Shown here: piece after piece, positions 24,791-39,062 of the stretch
Position numbering within the stretch: position 1 is the first letter of the stretch
Layout of the letters: the number at the start of each line of letters is the position of its first letter
From: Edolisoma coerulescens
Lineage: Eukaryota; Chordata; Aves; Passeriformes; Campephagidae
DNA length: 64,000 nucleotides
Direction: 5' to 3'
Assembly: GCA_013397115.1 (NCBI GenBank)
Contig: VWZW01004077.1
Coordinates: 505,890 to 569,889 of the forward strand
Made by a program: the position numbers and the translations under genes
Notes under the pieces: generated by a model
What the model was told of the DNA's origin: nothing
Database searches by the model: none
What the model saw: only the letters and a program-made list of their open reading frames with translations

Positions 24791-26159
24791 TACCCAGAAT
24801 TTAAAAAAACTGATCAGCATCTTCTCCATCATTTTCCCCCATCTTCTGCAAATACTTTTGCCAATTTCTGCCTGTCAGAAGCCCCTGAATTTACCCCTGG
24901 AAATAACACTCCCAGGTGGCATTTATTATTTGGTTGACAGATACAAATGTATAATAGAAGTAATTGGGCATTAGCAGTTTTCCTTGTTTCTTCTTAATAA
25001 ATTAAAGGTCAGCTTTGAAAGTTGAGGCTCATGATCATTGATGAGGACATTCTTGCTAGTATTCATCACTGTAAAAATGTGATAATGTGATAAAAAATTT
25101 TTTTCTCAACGGACAAGATCCTGGTTGGTGCTGAACAGCTGTAGATTGCTAGGGAGACAGTATTTTGAATATGTCTACAATAACTACATTTTCAAAGATG
25201 GTTACAATTTGCAATTACAATGTAAAAAATATATAAGATGTAGTAAGATTTATATTTGTGCCACAGAACTTCAATACAATTTTCAGAAGCACTTAAGAGC
25301 TAAAAATTTCTTGGATTTCTGTGTGACTTAAGTAATTTATTTTCTTGGAAATTTTGCTTTCCGTCTATGTTTCAGATGTGCCAATAAAGGACAATGTGGT
25401 ACATACAGGGAAAAGGTGGAGCTGTGAGGATGAAGCATGATGTAATTAAAAGTTCATTAAATGGGCTGGTAGATATCCCAGAGAGATGAAATAAGCCTTT
25501 CTCATTGTTAAAAGGAAAATGCAAATAAGTATCACATATTTGTAAATAGCAATAAAAATGCAATTTTTAAATATTTCTTTTGTCATAACTGTCTAGCCTT
25601 TAATCCATTTTTCTAACATTTATTCATCTCTGAACTGCCACAGGGTTCCTCAGTTAAAATACCAGTAACTCAGGTCATAAATGAATTAATCAATCCTGTA
25701 TCAGTACACAAGAAACTTGCCCAGTAGAAGCATTGGATCATCAATACATGTTCACGTACTTGCCAAACAAGCACATGCATATGTGTCTAATGATGGGCCC
25801 TCAGAAGGACAAAACTACAAAATTTGATCTACTGTCAGGATATCACTCCCTACATCCTTCTGAGGACCTGGCATGCTTGATGGATGTAAAGTTGTATACT
25901 CCCTAAGAAGTAACGACCATTAAAATTTTTATCAGGACAGGACCAAAGTGTACAGTCAAACCGTAGCATGTAGACAATTCCTGAGGCTTCTTTCTAGCCT
26001 TACAAGCATATGAAGAGATGTGCCCCAGGGGAGGTCAGTAAGGACACAGGTTCCAGGAAGTACTCAGCTTGTTTAGTAGACACATTTTTCTTCTGAAATT
26101 TAGAGTCTGCCTTAACTAAAACTGTTTGTGTGTATGAAATTGATCCTTGCTTATGCCCT
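24791..26159. other. Unique sequence, nothing recognised
   Basis: No supported feature. Confidence 0.5.
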
Positions 26160-26490
26160 TAGTAGCAGCAGTCTTGTCCGCACAGTGGGGAAGATGCGTT
26201 TTTTTAGCTCAGAGATTAAATTAATTCGCAGATGTTAATATGGTGCTCAGATTCCGACAGTGCTGATGAGGACAGAGGCAGGTTGCAAAGCGGAGCAGGC
26301 TGTCAGTGCTGATGCAGCACACCTGCAGGGCCCTCACACCCTATCATTTTGGTAATTAGTGGTGGTGTCTGAAGGGCTCGTGCAGTGACACTGTGCCTGC
26401 TCCTTCACCATTAGGCCTCAGGGTTCATGGATTACCTACAGCTGTCCTCCTTGAGCACAGCCCTGGAAGCTAGTCTGCCCTGTCCTTGTA
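26160..26490. other. Relatively GC-rich unique patch, function unknown
   Basis: This stretch is clearly richer in G and C than its surroundings and holds several CpGs (for example near 26180, 26229, 26256 and 26290). It also has a near repeat of CAGTGCTGATG (26259-26269 and 26306-26316). It does not match CR1 or an LTR I know, and I see no open frame with protein-like content. It could be a regulatory element, a fragment of a non-coding RNA exon, or a repeat I do not recognise. Confidence 0.25.
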
Positions 26491-29400
26491 GTTCAGTGGC
26501 CTTTCCTGGGAGAAAGGAGTTGGCTTCATCTATCCACTGCTTTGAAGTTTAATACAAATATTGTGAGTTAAAGAGGATTGATTTTTTACTTGCCTTGTTA
26601 GGAGGCATTTTAATTTGAGGAGAATGCGTTTTAAAAATAATAATTTAAAAATAAGCGTGCGTTCACCATTGTTGTTTTTTTTCTGTCAAAGCCCTGGGAA
26701 TAGTTCAAATGTGGGATTTAAAGATTTTCTGTATTTCTACAAAACAAAACCAAAGAAACCACAATGATACCACCATCCTCCCCACCCCCACAACACTACA
26801 ACACCCAAGTCCCGATGCTCTTGATTTACTATAACATCAAGACCTGCCTGAAGTAGTTTGACTGTGATGAAAATGAAATTCCCTCTCTTGCTTCCAAGTG
26901 ACCAGTTCTTTCCTATCAGCATGATAAAGAGGGAGTGGGGTAGGATTTGTAAAGAAGGGAAAATAGTGAATGCCTCTCCAGTTTCATTGTGTACAATTCT
27001 GGCTTTGCTGCTTTACTTGTGTCATCAGTTCACACTCTTGGGGTGGTGTCCCAAAATGCAGTCAGAAGTGGGATGGACTCTTTATTTTTAAGTGGCACAT
27101 GGTTTCATTCTTGTCAAGATGTCTCTGATTACAATCATTTTAATCTAATAATTGATTCAAAGGCCTATGTTGAATAGCAAAACACTTTCGTGGTGTAAGA
27201 GTGATAACATAATCACAAATACAGTCTGTGAGAAAAAATGCTCTCATCAGATGAGGACAATAACATTTACATACTCCAAATACTTATAAATTACTTGAAT
27301 AATGAGTTGATAAGTGATCCAAAATCCAGAAAAGGAAAGCACTCACCTACTACTTATTACCATCAATTCAGAGGATTTATTCAAACTTAAAATTCCCCTA
27401 TTCCTTATATGTATGTCAAGGCTCCAACAAGCTTAAGTAGCGTAAGCCTGGACTGCTCTTCAGCCAAATACAAGAAAAAAAAGCAGGATGCAAACTGTAT
27501 ATTTTATGTCTTTGAAATCACATTCACACATGACTATGATCTTTCATCTGCAGACATGCGTTTAGCGATCACCATGAGTGTGCAGTTCTAACATTTGTTA
27601 TGAATTTCTTCTGAGTTCTTGTTAAGAAAGCATTAAATAAAGAAAAGATCTAAAGAAATACTATTTGGCCCCGACAGCAGACAATGAAACTCAGCATTTC
27701 CACAGTTTCAATTTCTCAGCTTTGGAAAAGTGATGTCTGTACTGGGAAAATGAATAATGTTAGAAAGGAGGTACCATTGCATGCCATTTTCTCATCTACT
27801 GAATACAGAGAATCTGTTCACACAGAAGGCCTGTGAAGTATGAATGAAGTGTGAGATGGGACCTGATTAGGACTTAAAATTATCCCTTCTCTGTAGTACC
27901 TCTACTGAACTTGGAATTTCCTGCAATCAGAAAGTGGCTAATAGTTTTTCTACATGGGTAGTGACTAGAACTACAGGACTAGGTATTTAGAAAATGTAAA
28001 GCTATCCTTACCAGATCAGAGCTACATGAAGGAGAATTTAATATTTGTAATGTTTGTATAGAGATTTATCTCAGAGCCACTTCTTTCATTTATATTATTT
28101 CCCAGTCTAATCTAATATTTGCTTGGAATCTTCCTTGTGTTCAATACTTCTTAGAAGTGTAATAAATAATCCAATTCAATTTAGAAAATAATAATGTTTT
28201 CCTCCAAATTCTAATAATCCTCTGATACGATCTGTCCCAGTTATAGTAACATGTAGTAATTTCCTTTTCTTTTCAATTTCTTTTCCCGGTTATTTTTTCT
28301 TTTCAATCCTTTTTTTTTATAAGATGTTCTTTTATTCCAAGGGTGTAACAGGTTCGCAAGGCTTTTTTGAATTCATGGTTCCACCATATTTTTCTCAATT
28401 TCTTTCTTTAATGTACTAGATATTAATCCTGAAAAATAATGCATAATCACTAATGGATATTAAATGCTGCCCAGCACAAACTTTTCATTCATCCATTTAA
28501 AGATATATGTAATACATGTCCTGGTTGTTTCTTCTTGTTCAGTTATCTTGTGCAGTGCATACAAAAGAGAGCTGTGTGGACTCCTTATCCTTCTCAGGTA
28601 GTAGGGGCAGAAGCTGCACAATTTCTATTAACACATGGATCATAGCAGGTCTCCAGTGAAATGGATCTGTTTAACCTTCAGAGTTTCTTTGCCAGACTAA
28701 AGTTATTATGCGGTATTTCTCTGAAAACTCCTAAGCTATTCTTACTGTTGTAAAGGTTACTTTCTGTCTTAGATACTTTGAAACCCCTGGGGATCAAGTT
28801 TAAAGAGTTGGTCCATCCAACCTCTGGTTGTTTCTAAGGTTTCATTTACTTTTCACACAAGCTAAACCCCTTCAACCTAATTTACCAGATTCATAGTGAA
28901 TAAGTAGTGATATAAATAGCTTGATATTTTTATAAGCTATTGTTTAACGGCCTCAGGGTTGTGGAGAGAAATGAAGGAAAAGAAGTTGTGGTAGTTAATA
29001 TGAAGGTTCATAAAATGCATGTTCTAGCCATGTTTTCATCTGGGGCAGTGGTCAAACTCTCAAGCCACTTAGACATGGACTGAGAATTGTCTTCTTAGCC
29101 CTGTACATTGAGGAGAGAGATTCGACCATGGGATGGTGTCAGCAAGGCTGACTATAACTAGAGCTTTCTCAGATGTAGATCTTATGTTCCATCTTTAGAG
29201 AAGGTACTAAATTTCTTAACCCTGTGGGAAATGCCATGTAAATGTTTTTCCAAGCAAGGCAAGCTGTATTCTAGCAGTGATGGCTCATAGAAGCAGCTCT
29301 TTTATAGACATCTGTTATGGTTATTTTAGCTATAAACAAACTTCCCTCTCTATGTGTTCGGCTTTCCAAAACTCCCTTGTAACACTACACAGAATGCATG

Positions 29401-29944
29401 TTTGCTTCTCAGTTGGCTTTGGATCTTGGCTGACTTCTTGCTTTACATACCAAGAATGCCAAGCCACATGCTTCCAATTTATCAGATCTTCCAGAGGTGT
29501 TCTCCATTTTGCTTCATTCACCCTCTCCTTCTTTCTCTGATGTGGATACAGGTATCTAACTAGCTTTTGTCATTTCATCCACAATTTAGGGATTAGTTTC
29601 AGGGATGCATGGTGCTTGAGAATTTTAGACCAGTTTCTCCAATTTAAATCTTCTGCTTCTGTTGAATGAATTATCACTTCTGTAGAATAGTGCCTTCTCA
29701 GCACAGTGTAAGCATCAGGTAAACATTGACACAATTTTAATTTGAATAGCTTAAGAGAACTTTTTTTACTATAGTAATTATTTTAAGAGTACTACAGATG
29801 CTTGTATTTTTAAAGAGAAAGAAAAAGCAGCAAAAGTTTCAGCATAAATTGTAAAACAACATAATAGTACAGGTTTATGTGGACCTGCACACTATGTGTG
29901 CAGACAGGATCTGATCTCTTCTGATATTTTGTTTTTTGACTAGT
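26491..29944. other. Unique sequence, nothing recognised
   Basis: No supported feature. A short pyrimidine-rich stretch with repeated TTTTCTTTTCAAT lies at about 28262-28320. Confidence 0.5.
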
Positions 29945-29945
29945 T
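29945..29945. other. Single-n contig junction
   Basis: One unknown base opens the inserted contig 29946-31628. Confidence 0.9.
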
Positions 29946-31628
29946 NGCTTGGTAGGCACATCATCCTCTCCTTTAGCAACCAGTCAAGCAAAGCAAAACA
30001 AATAACCTCCTCTGACACATGCACATCTCCAGTTGTTTTAAATTAATTGCAGTCAAACTCCTAACTGGATCTTAAACCATCTAATTAAATACTGTTATTA
30101 CTGATACCTAATATTGTTTCTTTTGAATCACTGAAACCAGATTGTAACAATTAAAGAAAGTGATGTGAAGAGACAGATGGCTAAAAGAAAGCATTGTTTC
30201 ATTATCCTACAAGTTTTGCTGACATGCCTCTTGTGCATGCTGTTTAAGTACAGAAAAATATACTTTGGCTTCTGTTCTTTATCACAGAGAAGCCGTGAAA
30301 AATGAGTCTTAAGGTAGGAAGACACGTATATTGCCAAAAATGAAGATTTACAGTAGAAGGAACACATCTATTTAAAAGTAAGAAAGGCCACTTCTTTTTC
30401 TTATAAACTCAATTGGAAATTATAAATATGTTTTAATTGTATTCCATTTTCTCCACAACTTAATTTGGATGAGACATCCATGGTGTATTTCACTGCTCTA
30501 AGCTGCTTTCAGATGCAAAAGAAGAGTACCCATGCTGTTAATTGTATTTTATCCCACAGCTAGACGTTTTATGTCAAATGTCATAAGCACTGTGTAGAGC
30601 TTTTTGCGGCTCAGTACTTACATCTGAGCCAAGCAGACTCTTTGGAATTATCTGTAAAGATGCATCTTTGTTCCTAGTTGGTGAGAGAATGCATCAAGGA
30701 ATTTCTAATTCAGTTCAAAAAAATATTTAGTATAGAGACAGATTTTCTTTCTAATGATAATTTCAAGATTATGCAAAGAAACAGGTTTTTCGTCTGTTGG
30801 AAATAAAGAATGTCATAAATGAATATTGTGGCATAGATGTATATATTATATGTTGAATGAATGCCTTAATATAATTGCATAAATATAAGTCAGGTGAGAA
30901 AAATCATTAAGTTAAAATCTCTGAATTTTAAATACTTATCCACTTCTTCTTGGAACTGTGTGTGAGATCGTTGTAATGTATTTATGCCACTGGTCATAAA
31001 CAGAGTAGAACATGAGGGATACATAGATAAAAAAAAATTGCTTAAGAAATTAAACCACAATCTTGGGTTCATACACCTTATGTTCCAGTATTTTTAAAAG
31101 GCTACATATAAACTCATATAAGGACAAAGAGTCATTGCAGCATTTGCATAGAAAGTGATAAATAGCAAGTGTGTGCAATTTTCATATGAAGATATATATA
31201 CATTTTATAGTCTTACTTCTTACTTGTCCTACTCTAAGGGAAAATACACATATTAATCTCTTCATCCTCTCAGCATTAATTGTAGCTGCAGTCAGGAAGA
31301 AACTGTTCTGATGAGTATCAGTCTGGACAATCCAGTATTTTAGATTAACAGAATTTAAAGCTAAGAGTCAGCCCCTTCCCATTTTGCCTACAAGTGTCGA
31401 ACATTTCCTGTGGCAAAGAAAACTTCCTAAGCTACTCAGTAATAATTTAAAATGTAGAAGAATCATCCTTGAGAGAAAACACTTTTCACAATGCAAAAAT
31501 CCAACTTTAAATAAAAAACATACCCACAAATAAAGCGAGGCCAAGCATGAACTTTGTTGAGGGCATCAACAACACTTTATTTTTGTTTACACAACGAACA
31601 GATTATTTTTTAAACTTTTCTGCCTGTA
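29946..31628. repeat. Small contig bounded by single n bases, probably misplaced
   Basis: This 1683-bp piece is isolated by n at 29945 and n at 31629. Its right part (30760-31628, 869 bp) is identical, at a constant offset of 8303, to 39063-39931, which begins exactly at the end of the N gap 38531-39062. The match ends exactly at the n on this side. The simplest reading is that this contig belongs in the later gap. No gene or transposon is recognised inside it. Confidence 0.85.
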
Positions 31629-31629
31629 N
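31629..31629. other. Single-n contig junction
   Basis: One unknown base closes the inserted contig. The sequence resumes with unrelated unique DNA. Confidence 0.9.
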
Positions 31630-34600
31630 AACATGTTTGGAGGCCAGATAATTCTCTAGAAAAAAAATAATGGCTTTTCTATGGGATAGATCTTACAAAG
31701 CATAAGCTCAGCAAAACTGCTTCCCAGGATAGTCACGGACAGCTTAACTTCTTGGCATAATCTTATTCCACAAAGTCAAACAACATTTTTCTTTCCTGAA
31801 CTAAATTAAATTTTACTTAATCAAAGTAAATTTTATTTAATATTTCTTATTGCTGTTGAGAGATAATAAAGAGGTCAGTGATCGGTTCAGCTGAAAAGTT
31901 CTTATTCTATTTTGCTGGAGTTTTATGTCCTTCTGCTAGGAGACTTAGTGCTGAACTGTAAAATGATTATTATGCTAAAGACACTACTCTTAGTGAATCA
32001 GTGGATTATTATTATGGTTGCATTCTTATTAAATATGGCTTACAATAACAATTACATAGCAATATGAGAAAGAACATGTGTTATTATGTCATAAGAGTGT
32101 ACCCATTTAAAGCATGTACCTAGACATTAAGCCAGAGAATGTTTGGTTGTTATCCTCAAATATTAAGTATGCTTAAGTCTCTCATAGTAGAACAAACAAA
32201 ACATCCAGAATCTGGTCGTGACACCTCCATTTTGTGTGGTATAGAAATATAAATAGGACGTGGTAGTCTGAAAACTGCCCAAAGTTTAAAACTTATTCCC
32301 AAATATCTCCTCTTCCTCTACAATAGTGACTAATAGTAACATAATTTTGCTTTTTGTTCATGGTGCATTAGTGATGCATTCATGTGTGTATCAAGCTGAG
32401 ATGACAAAATAGAATATAATAGTCTAATTTTTCAAAAGACCTAAAAGCCTCAGGCCTGTATTTTGAATGCAACTTCATATTCAGAGTGCTTGTTGCTGCT
32501 TTTGATGATGACTCTAAGAACATGATTGCAGCACCCAAAAAAGCAGAAATCTCTGAGCTAGCAAAACTAAAAGTGACAGAGTGAGAGATCTGTATTGTTG
32601 AGGAACTCACACTTGCTTAGGTCTGGAACCATAAGGGAGCATTTATGTTGCCCTATGCCTAGACAATAATTTATAAAACAAAAACACACCCACAAACAAA
32701 CCCAAAACCACAAGACGACCAACCCAAAAGTAAGCCATGCCAGAAGTCTCTAGCCTGTACATTCTTAACCCTCATTTAATTGTCTACGAGTTATTCATTA
32801 GACATATGTGAACATTTTCAAACCTGAGTTTGTGCTTTCAGTAGAGCTTTTGCAGAAGTAACCTAAAAAATACAAATGCACCTTTAATGCAGTTATGAAG
32901 AATTTTTCTAAAACCTAATAATTTAATTAGGCCTGTATTTGATAGCTCTAATGAAAATATATGAAAACAGACACAACACACCTCTGAAGAATTTATCTTC
33001 CTTTGCCCTGAGACATTCAAATTATGATCCATATTCCTGTGAGGCAAAATAAACAGGTCCAATTTTAAAAATACTCCTCAGTCTGTTTGCTCTGTAAGAA
33101 TTTAGCTACTCAGACAATGGAGACTATTTATGCCTACCCACATGAATATTCTCCTTAGAGAAACTTTGCTACCCCATCACAATAACATCAGTGTTGTTGC
33201 TGTCTTTTTCTTTACTTCCAACCTCATTTACAAAAGATAACTTGTAACTCTACTAAAAAATATACTCTGCTGCAGATGGACATTGTTAATATTTCTATTG
33301 TAGATCTGCATACACAGCAAAACCCAGTATTTTCATGTTCATCTTTACTGACATATTTAGAGAAGATTTCAAGTTCATGTAGACTGACCACTAGGTGATC
33401 AGAGAGGAAACATAGCTAGACATGAGGACAAGCTGCTGGAGAATATCTGCTTAAAGGTAGCTTCTCAATTTCTCGGAACATTTCATGTCCAAAGAAAGCC
33501 TAAGTGTACTGTTGCTCTAAAAAGTTGAAGAATTTTTTGCTGTCACTCTTGCAGACCAGACTAGGTGGTAGAAATCTCAGTGAGGAATACGGAGTCCTGC
33601 ACATGGCTTAGATCTGTCATGTCACCCTACAATGTTCATGATGATATGAAGGCTGAACAGGAAATCATGTCTGCAGATCCATATGGCCACAATCTGCCAA
33701 ATATAAGGGCTGGGGAATCTAACTAAAGCTTGTTAAAAAGGTGACTGTTTCAACAGCCTGTTGTTGCCCAGTCCTTCTGTGCAGTGTGAAGTGTAACAAA
33801 AGCATACATGTAAACCATGGCATTAAAATTATCATCTCCGTGGAAGGAATGAGAATAGGTCACAAGTAAGGTTTTCTCCTTATCTAGATATCTCTCTGGG
33901 TATATTTTTCATGTATTCATGAATATCATATGAATTAAAATCAGTCATTTTACACAGAACACAACTGTAATTCATAAAGATTGATGGGATACTTAAAAGA
34001 ATGTGCTAACCTTTTTCTAAGGTGTCTAGGTAACTTGATATCTACTTCATTAGCAACATTCCCTGAACTGAATTTATTTAGATGAATGAATCTATTCTTG
34101 ATTTTTCATGCTATATTTTCATGCACAAGACTTGACTGGATGCTATAGTATAAAAACACAGTGCTGCTTTAATTTGGGAATTCACAGAGCTCAATTAAAC
34201 ATTGGAAATATATATTCCAGACAGCCAGAATGAAATCTTAACTAGCCCTGATGAAAAATAAGATATCACTGAACACAAAAATGTTTAAACAAGGACTGTG
34301 TCTATTTTGTTGTCATAAAATATTGTTGAATTTTGTTTTAGTGACTCAGTTGTCGACTTTGATAAAAAATTCAGTTAGAATGGCAGATAGAAACATGAAG
34401 AACAAACTCTCCAGCCTTAACTTGCTGCAAATGGTTATTTGAAATATGAGTATCTTTTCCAAAGAACTGATGAAACGGAGTTATTTTTAATATTTAGAAA
34501 TTGTGGAGAAGGAAAGAAGGAACTTTCCACATCATTAGTTAGTTTATCATTTAAGCATGCAGAGTGCTTGACTACTTTCTTCTACCCATCTTCTTCCTAA

Positions 34601-37600
34601 GCTCTGTTTTGGAAACACTATTACTGGTGGACTTCTGCCCAGCACTTTTCATATACGTCTATACCAAGAGAAAAAAAGTTTTGGATATGTTCACTGCCCA
34701 TCAAATTATACTCTGATCCTTTTCATTCCTTTTAAAAATGCTTCTGTTTTCTGAATCCATTGCAGCACTCTTTGATACTGTGTACAGATATTCAGGTTTT
34801 GCCTGGAGTTCTCCTTTGGGCGAACACATGTGCAGTGGAGATCCAATCTCATGGAAATGCAAGGAGCATCAATGAACTCTGTCATTGTGTATCTATCTTA
34901 AATGGTGGGACATAGGACCCATGACTTCCAGTTTTAGGTACACAAAGCTATTAACTGGAGAAGGAAGCTGCAGGAATCCAATGTGTGTGCTGTTAACTTC
35001 ATACAAATATAATCAGCAATTGATGAGACACCACGTGGCAGAAAATGATTTTGGAGATTTACATAACAAACATAGGAATTACACAAAACATCTCTGGTCT
35101 GTAAACAGATGTGAACACTGATCTCAGCTGGTACACGTAGAAACACTAGTTTTACCTCTTGAGTTGAACTCAAGTAACTTGAGAATGTTTGATTTTCAAA
35201 TATTTTTTATAGTTCTCCAAAGTGGGAAAGTGGTATAACTTTTTTCATCTTGTAAGGAGTGAAATGGAAAAAACAAGAAGAGTTCTGCTTTCATATAATT
35301 CCAGATCATTGATGCCAATGAGAAAAAGGGGGAAAGCCATGTTCCAATGACAAGTTGACTGCATACATGCTGGGGTAAGACAGTTCAATGTCCTGCCTCT
35401 TGCATATTGCTGGATCTGAGTTGGCAGCTTCTACAATACTTAGAGGAGAAAAAGAACTAGTGTCTTTCTAGTGTCTTTGGGGCCATTACTAGCCCCCAAA
35501 ACTAGCCCAAATGGTTTCTTGGATCTGCCGTTCTACTATGACAGCTATCTGGATAAAAATTACTTGATATTACTGTGTAGGTTCATGGGTGCATTATAAA
35601 GCTGTAGTTCCTTTAATAAACTCTTAGAAAAACATACAGTATATAACTAGGATATGATTGCGATTGGCATCAGAATGCATTTTTTGTTATTCTTTATGGA
35701 AAGCAAAAAATTTAGTACTCAACTTTCTCAGGGAAGAAAGCCTAATGCGACTGATTACTGATTAGTCGGTTCAAATACTAAGAAATGACTGAAGCAGATA
35801 TGAGCCATGATGCATTCACGTGTTTGTATAATTTTTACTGGTCTGTATTTTTTAGTCTTTTACAGCTATTTCCCAGTTTCATTGAGCAATCACTGTTTAT
35901 TCTCTTCACCATTCAAGATTCATCTTTTTAAACCCAACTGGAAATCCCTATTAATTAGGAAAAAAAAAATAAGCAAATACTTAACTAATCAGCTGTTAAC
36001 GATCAGATTACAGTAACATGCTTTTAAAATCAAATCGGAGGAGGGGAAGGGAAAACCCTTAACAATTCATGAAGTAGGTAGTAAATCTAACTGACAGAAG
36101 ATAAATTTCTCCAGCATTGAGGCAATGAAAGTGGTGTTGATCTATATAGCTGCAGATGTGGCTCCAGGGTGCAATCTGTCCAGCTGCTCAATATCAGTGC
36201 TGCCACATGGGCACTGCAACAGGGAAGATAAATAGTAAACCTCTTAGTCAAAGAGATAAATACAATTGGCAGCTGCTAATTTTCACACCAAAAGCCTGCT
36301 GGTTGCTGTTGTTAGGGAAAGGGAGTACTTCTGTTAGGTATCTGATGAACTAAAATAGAGGAAGAAGGAAGACCTCCTTGTTAACTCTCTTAGGTAAGTG
36401 AGGAAGGATTTTGGAATTTCATCTTCTAGCTTGCAGTTGGTTATGCAAAAGAATACCCTAAAAAGATGGCTGTGTAGGGAATTCAGATAGAAGTTCAAAG
36501 TTTAACTCCACTGAAAACAAACTTAAAGAAAGCTGTTTACCTTGACAGTATGATTTCTGCTTTATGAGCCTGGCAGAACCTCATGTGCAGTACTACCAAA
36601 TCCAGGATACCAAAGGAGATAAGCCATTTGTCTTTCCTCCATGGTTAACCTAGAGGAAGTCAGTACAATGATCTTGGTTACATGCCTGAAGCACGTGAAA
36701 GATTCAGGTGCAAGCAGTTCATTTTGGTTGATATGTGATTATTAAAGAACAGATGAGTAATTACGGAAGCCATCCCAGGCTACCCGTGGGGTGTCTTAAA
36801 AACCTATATGGTTGAAATAATTTCAAGATGCATTTCTGGAGACTAGTGTTCCACACAGCTTCCCTGCAGAAGCATAGGAATCTTAAATCCAGTCATTAAA
36901 TCCTGGATTCATTGATGTAAATTTTCTAATCCCAGAAGCCAATTACTAAAATATTTTGCCATTTTCCCCATTATGCCTCTTATTGAAGAAAGGGGAAAAA
37001 AAGCTTTCATATTTTTAAGGAATTTATTGTGTTTTAAAAAACTTTGCTTCCTGTGATCCAGAACAAATCACTGAAAATCTTGCTTTGCTGGTTATTAGGA
37101 AATCACATTTGATGGATTACTGAGGTTCATCTAAATAATATTACAATGTTTCCCCCTTAATTTTATCTTAGAGCAAGAGATTGAAAAGCTCCCAGTGTCA
37201 ACTTACCAAGAGCGAGTGTGGGCTTTAAAAATTGAATAATAAAATGAAATCCTCTGGCAGGCAGGTGGAAGGATACTGCCTGCAGTACTGTGTTTTCTGA
37301 TGCCATCCAGTGAGATAATGAATCCATGTCTATGGAAATTGATTCATTAATATTTCATTGAGTCAGCTTCAGTACAATTCATGAACTGCCCCTAGAAATT
37401 CAATAAGTGAATTCAATGAGATGCAGAGCTTAACAAATCTGAAGCAAAAAGTAAAAATACTATGAGTTGGTAATTACCAGTGGAATTTGCTGTGTGAAGT
37501 GAACCTTGGCAACTGGATTTTATGTGTGTATTTTATCTTCAGGAAAGCCTAAACAAAACAGCTGCAAACATGTGTACACATGTGGACCCAGAGAGTGATA

Positions 37601-38259
37601 TTAAAGAAATGTTGAACCAGATAGGGCTTTGAAAGAAAAAAAAAATTACCTCTTAATGCTTTTGCTTGTTTGAAATCTAAGCCTGAGCTGGATTTGTGTT
37701 TTTCAGTGGTAGCTGTCCTTGTAATGGGCTCTTGCTACACAATACTTCAGCCTTGGCAGGTGTAACTGCAGAGCCCAATGCACACATTGTGACACAAGCT
37801 TCACTCTTCTGTCTCCATTGCGAAGTCTGTGGGAAAGAAGTTTTACACAGCAGCATACAATGAAGCTTGCTATTTTGCTACATTTTGTTCAGTCAAAGGA
37901 TGTGGGACAGATGTGAACATTTAAGCCATCCTGGAAGAAACGTTGAACATGGTACATAGCTGAGGTTTTGGGTCAGAAACACATGCATGCCAGGAGCTCA
38001 ATTTACCATGCAGAATTGGCATCAAAGGGACTGATTAGGAAAAGAGATTCAAATTACCTTGTCGACTAAGTAATTGGTCTTTGAGTGTTCCTAAAAAGGG
38101 ATTGATAAATAATTTTATTTTCATTTTGTATCAGTGTCTCCAAGACCATGTCTTACTAACCTATATTGATGTCTTTTAATTAAACCATGCTTGATATGCT
38201 TACGCTGCAGTGGTGCATACTGAGTTGCATGCTAGACATTCCAGATAAAATAATTATGC
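31630..38259. other. Unique sequence, nothing recognised
   Basis: Long AT-rich stretch without supported genes, RNAs or repeat families. Confidence 0.5.
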
Positions 38260-38263
38260 TATT

Positions 38264-38322
38264 TGTCACTGTCATGATTAATGTGTGACAGCTGTTATGA
38301 CAGCTGTGCCACTGTTTTGTCA
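38264..38322. promoter_or_regulatory. Cluster of TGACA/TGTCA and ACAGCTGT sites, candidate enhancer
   Basis: Five TGTCA/TGACA pentamers fall within 59 bp (38264, 38270, 38286, 38298 and 38318). Two of them are part of an exact direct repeat TGACAGCTGT (38286-38295 and 38298-38307), 12 bp start to start. Each repeat fuses a TGACAG motif, the known MEIS/TGIF-type site, with a CAGCTG E-box, and contains the palindrome ACAGCTGT. An ATTAAT homeodomain-like core lies at 38278-38283. The motif grammar suggests a TALE-homeodomain/bHLH enhancer, but activity and conservation are inferred only. Confidence 0.3.
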
Positions 38323-38530
38323 CAACACTATGTTCATCCATAACAAAATTAGGTGTCTCATTCGAAGGTACACAGTTGCTACTATTTTCCTAAGAGGTAA
38401 ACAATGAAGAAAACTGAGAAGGAATTTTACATGAACTCTGTGACAAATAAGAGAAATGACATCTCTGTTTTTTCCTTAAATGATGCTTGCTCGCATTGGA
38501 AATGCAGATAGCTCACCTTTTGCAAACAAG

Positions 38531-39062
38531 NNNNNNNNNNNNNNNNNNNNNNNNNNNNNNNNNNNNNNNNNNNNNNNNNNNNNNNNNNNNNNNNNNNNNN
38601 NNNNNNNNNNNNNNNNNNNNNNNNNNNNNNNNNNNNNNNNNNNNNNNNNNNNNNNNNNNNNNNNNNNNNNNNNNNNNNNNNNNNNNNNNNNNNNNNNNNN
38701 NNNNNNNNNNNNNNNNNNNNNNNNNNNNNNNNNNNNNNNNNNNNNNNNNNNNNNNNNNNNNNNNNNNNNNNNNNNNNNNNNNNNNNNNNNNNNNNNNNNN
38801 NNNNNNNNNNNNNNNNNNNNNNNNNNNNNNNNNNNNNNNNNNNNNNNNNNNNNNNNNNNNNNNNNNNNNNNNNNNNNNNNNNNNNNNNNNNNNNNNNNNN
38901 NNNNNNNNNNNNNNNNNNNNNNNNNNNNNNNNNNNNNNNNNNNNNNNNNNNNNNNNNNNNNNNNNNNNNNNNNNNNNNNNNNNNNNNNNNNNNNNNNNNN
39001 NNNNNNNNNNNNNNNNNNNNNNNNNNNNNNNNNNNNNNNNNNNNNNNNNNNNNNNNNNNNNN
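38531..39062. other. Assembly gap (532 N)
   Basis: Run of N. Its right edge is where the copy of 30760-31628 starts, so the missing sequence probably includes at least 29946-30759. Confidence 1.

Noticed and set aside
35755..35775. GGTTCAAATAC, similar to a tRNA B box
   Set aside because: No A box at a suitable distance and no cloverleaf could be drawn.
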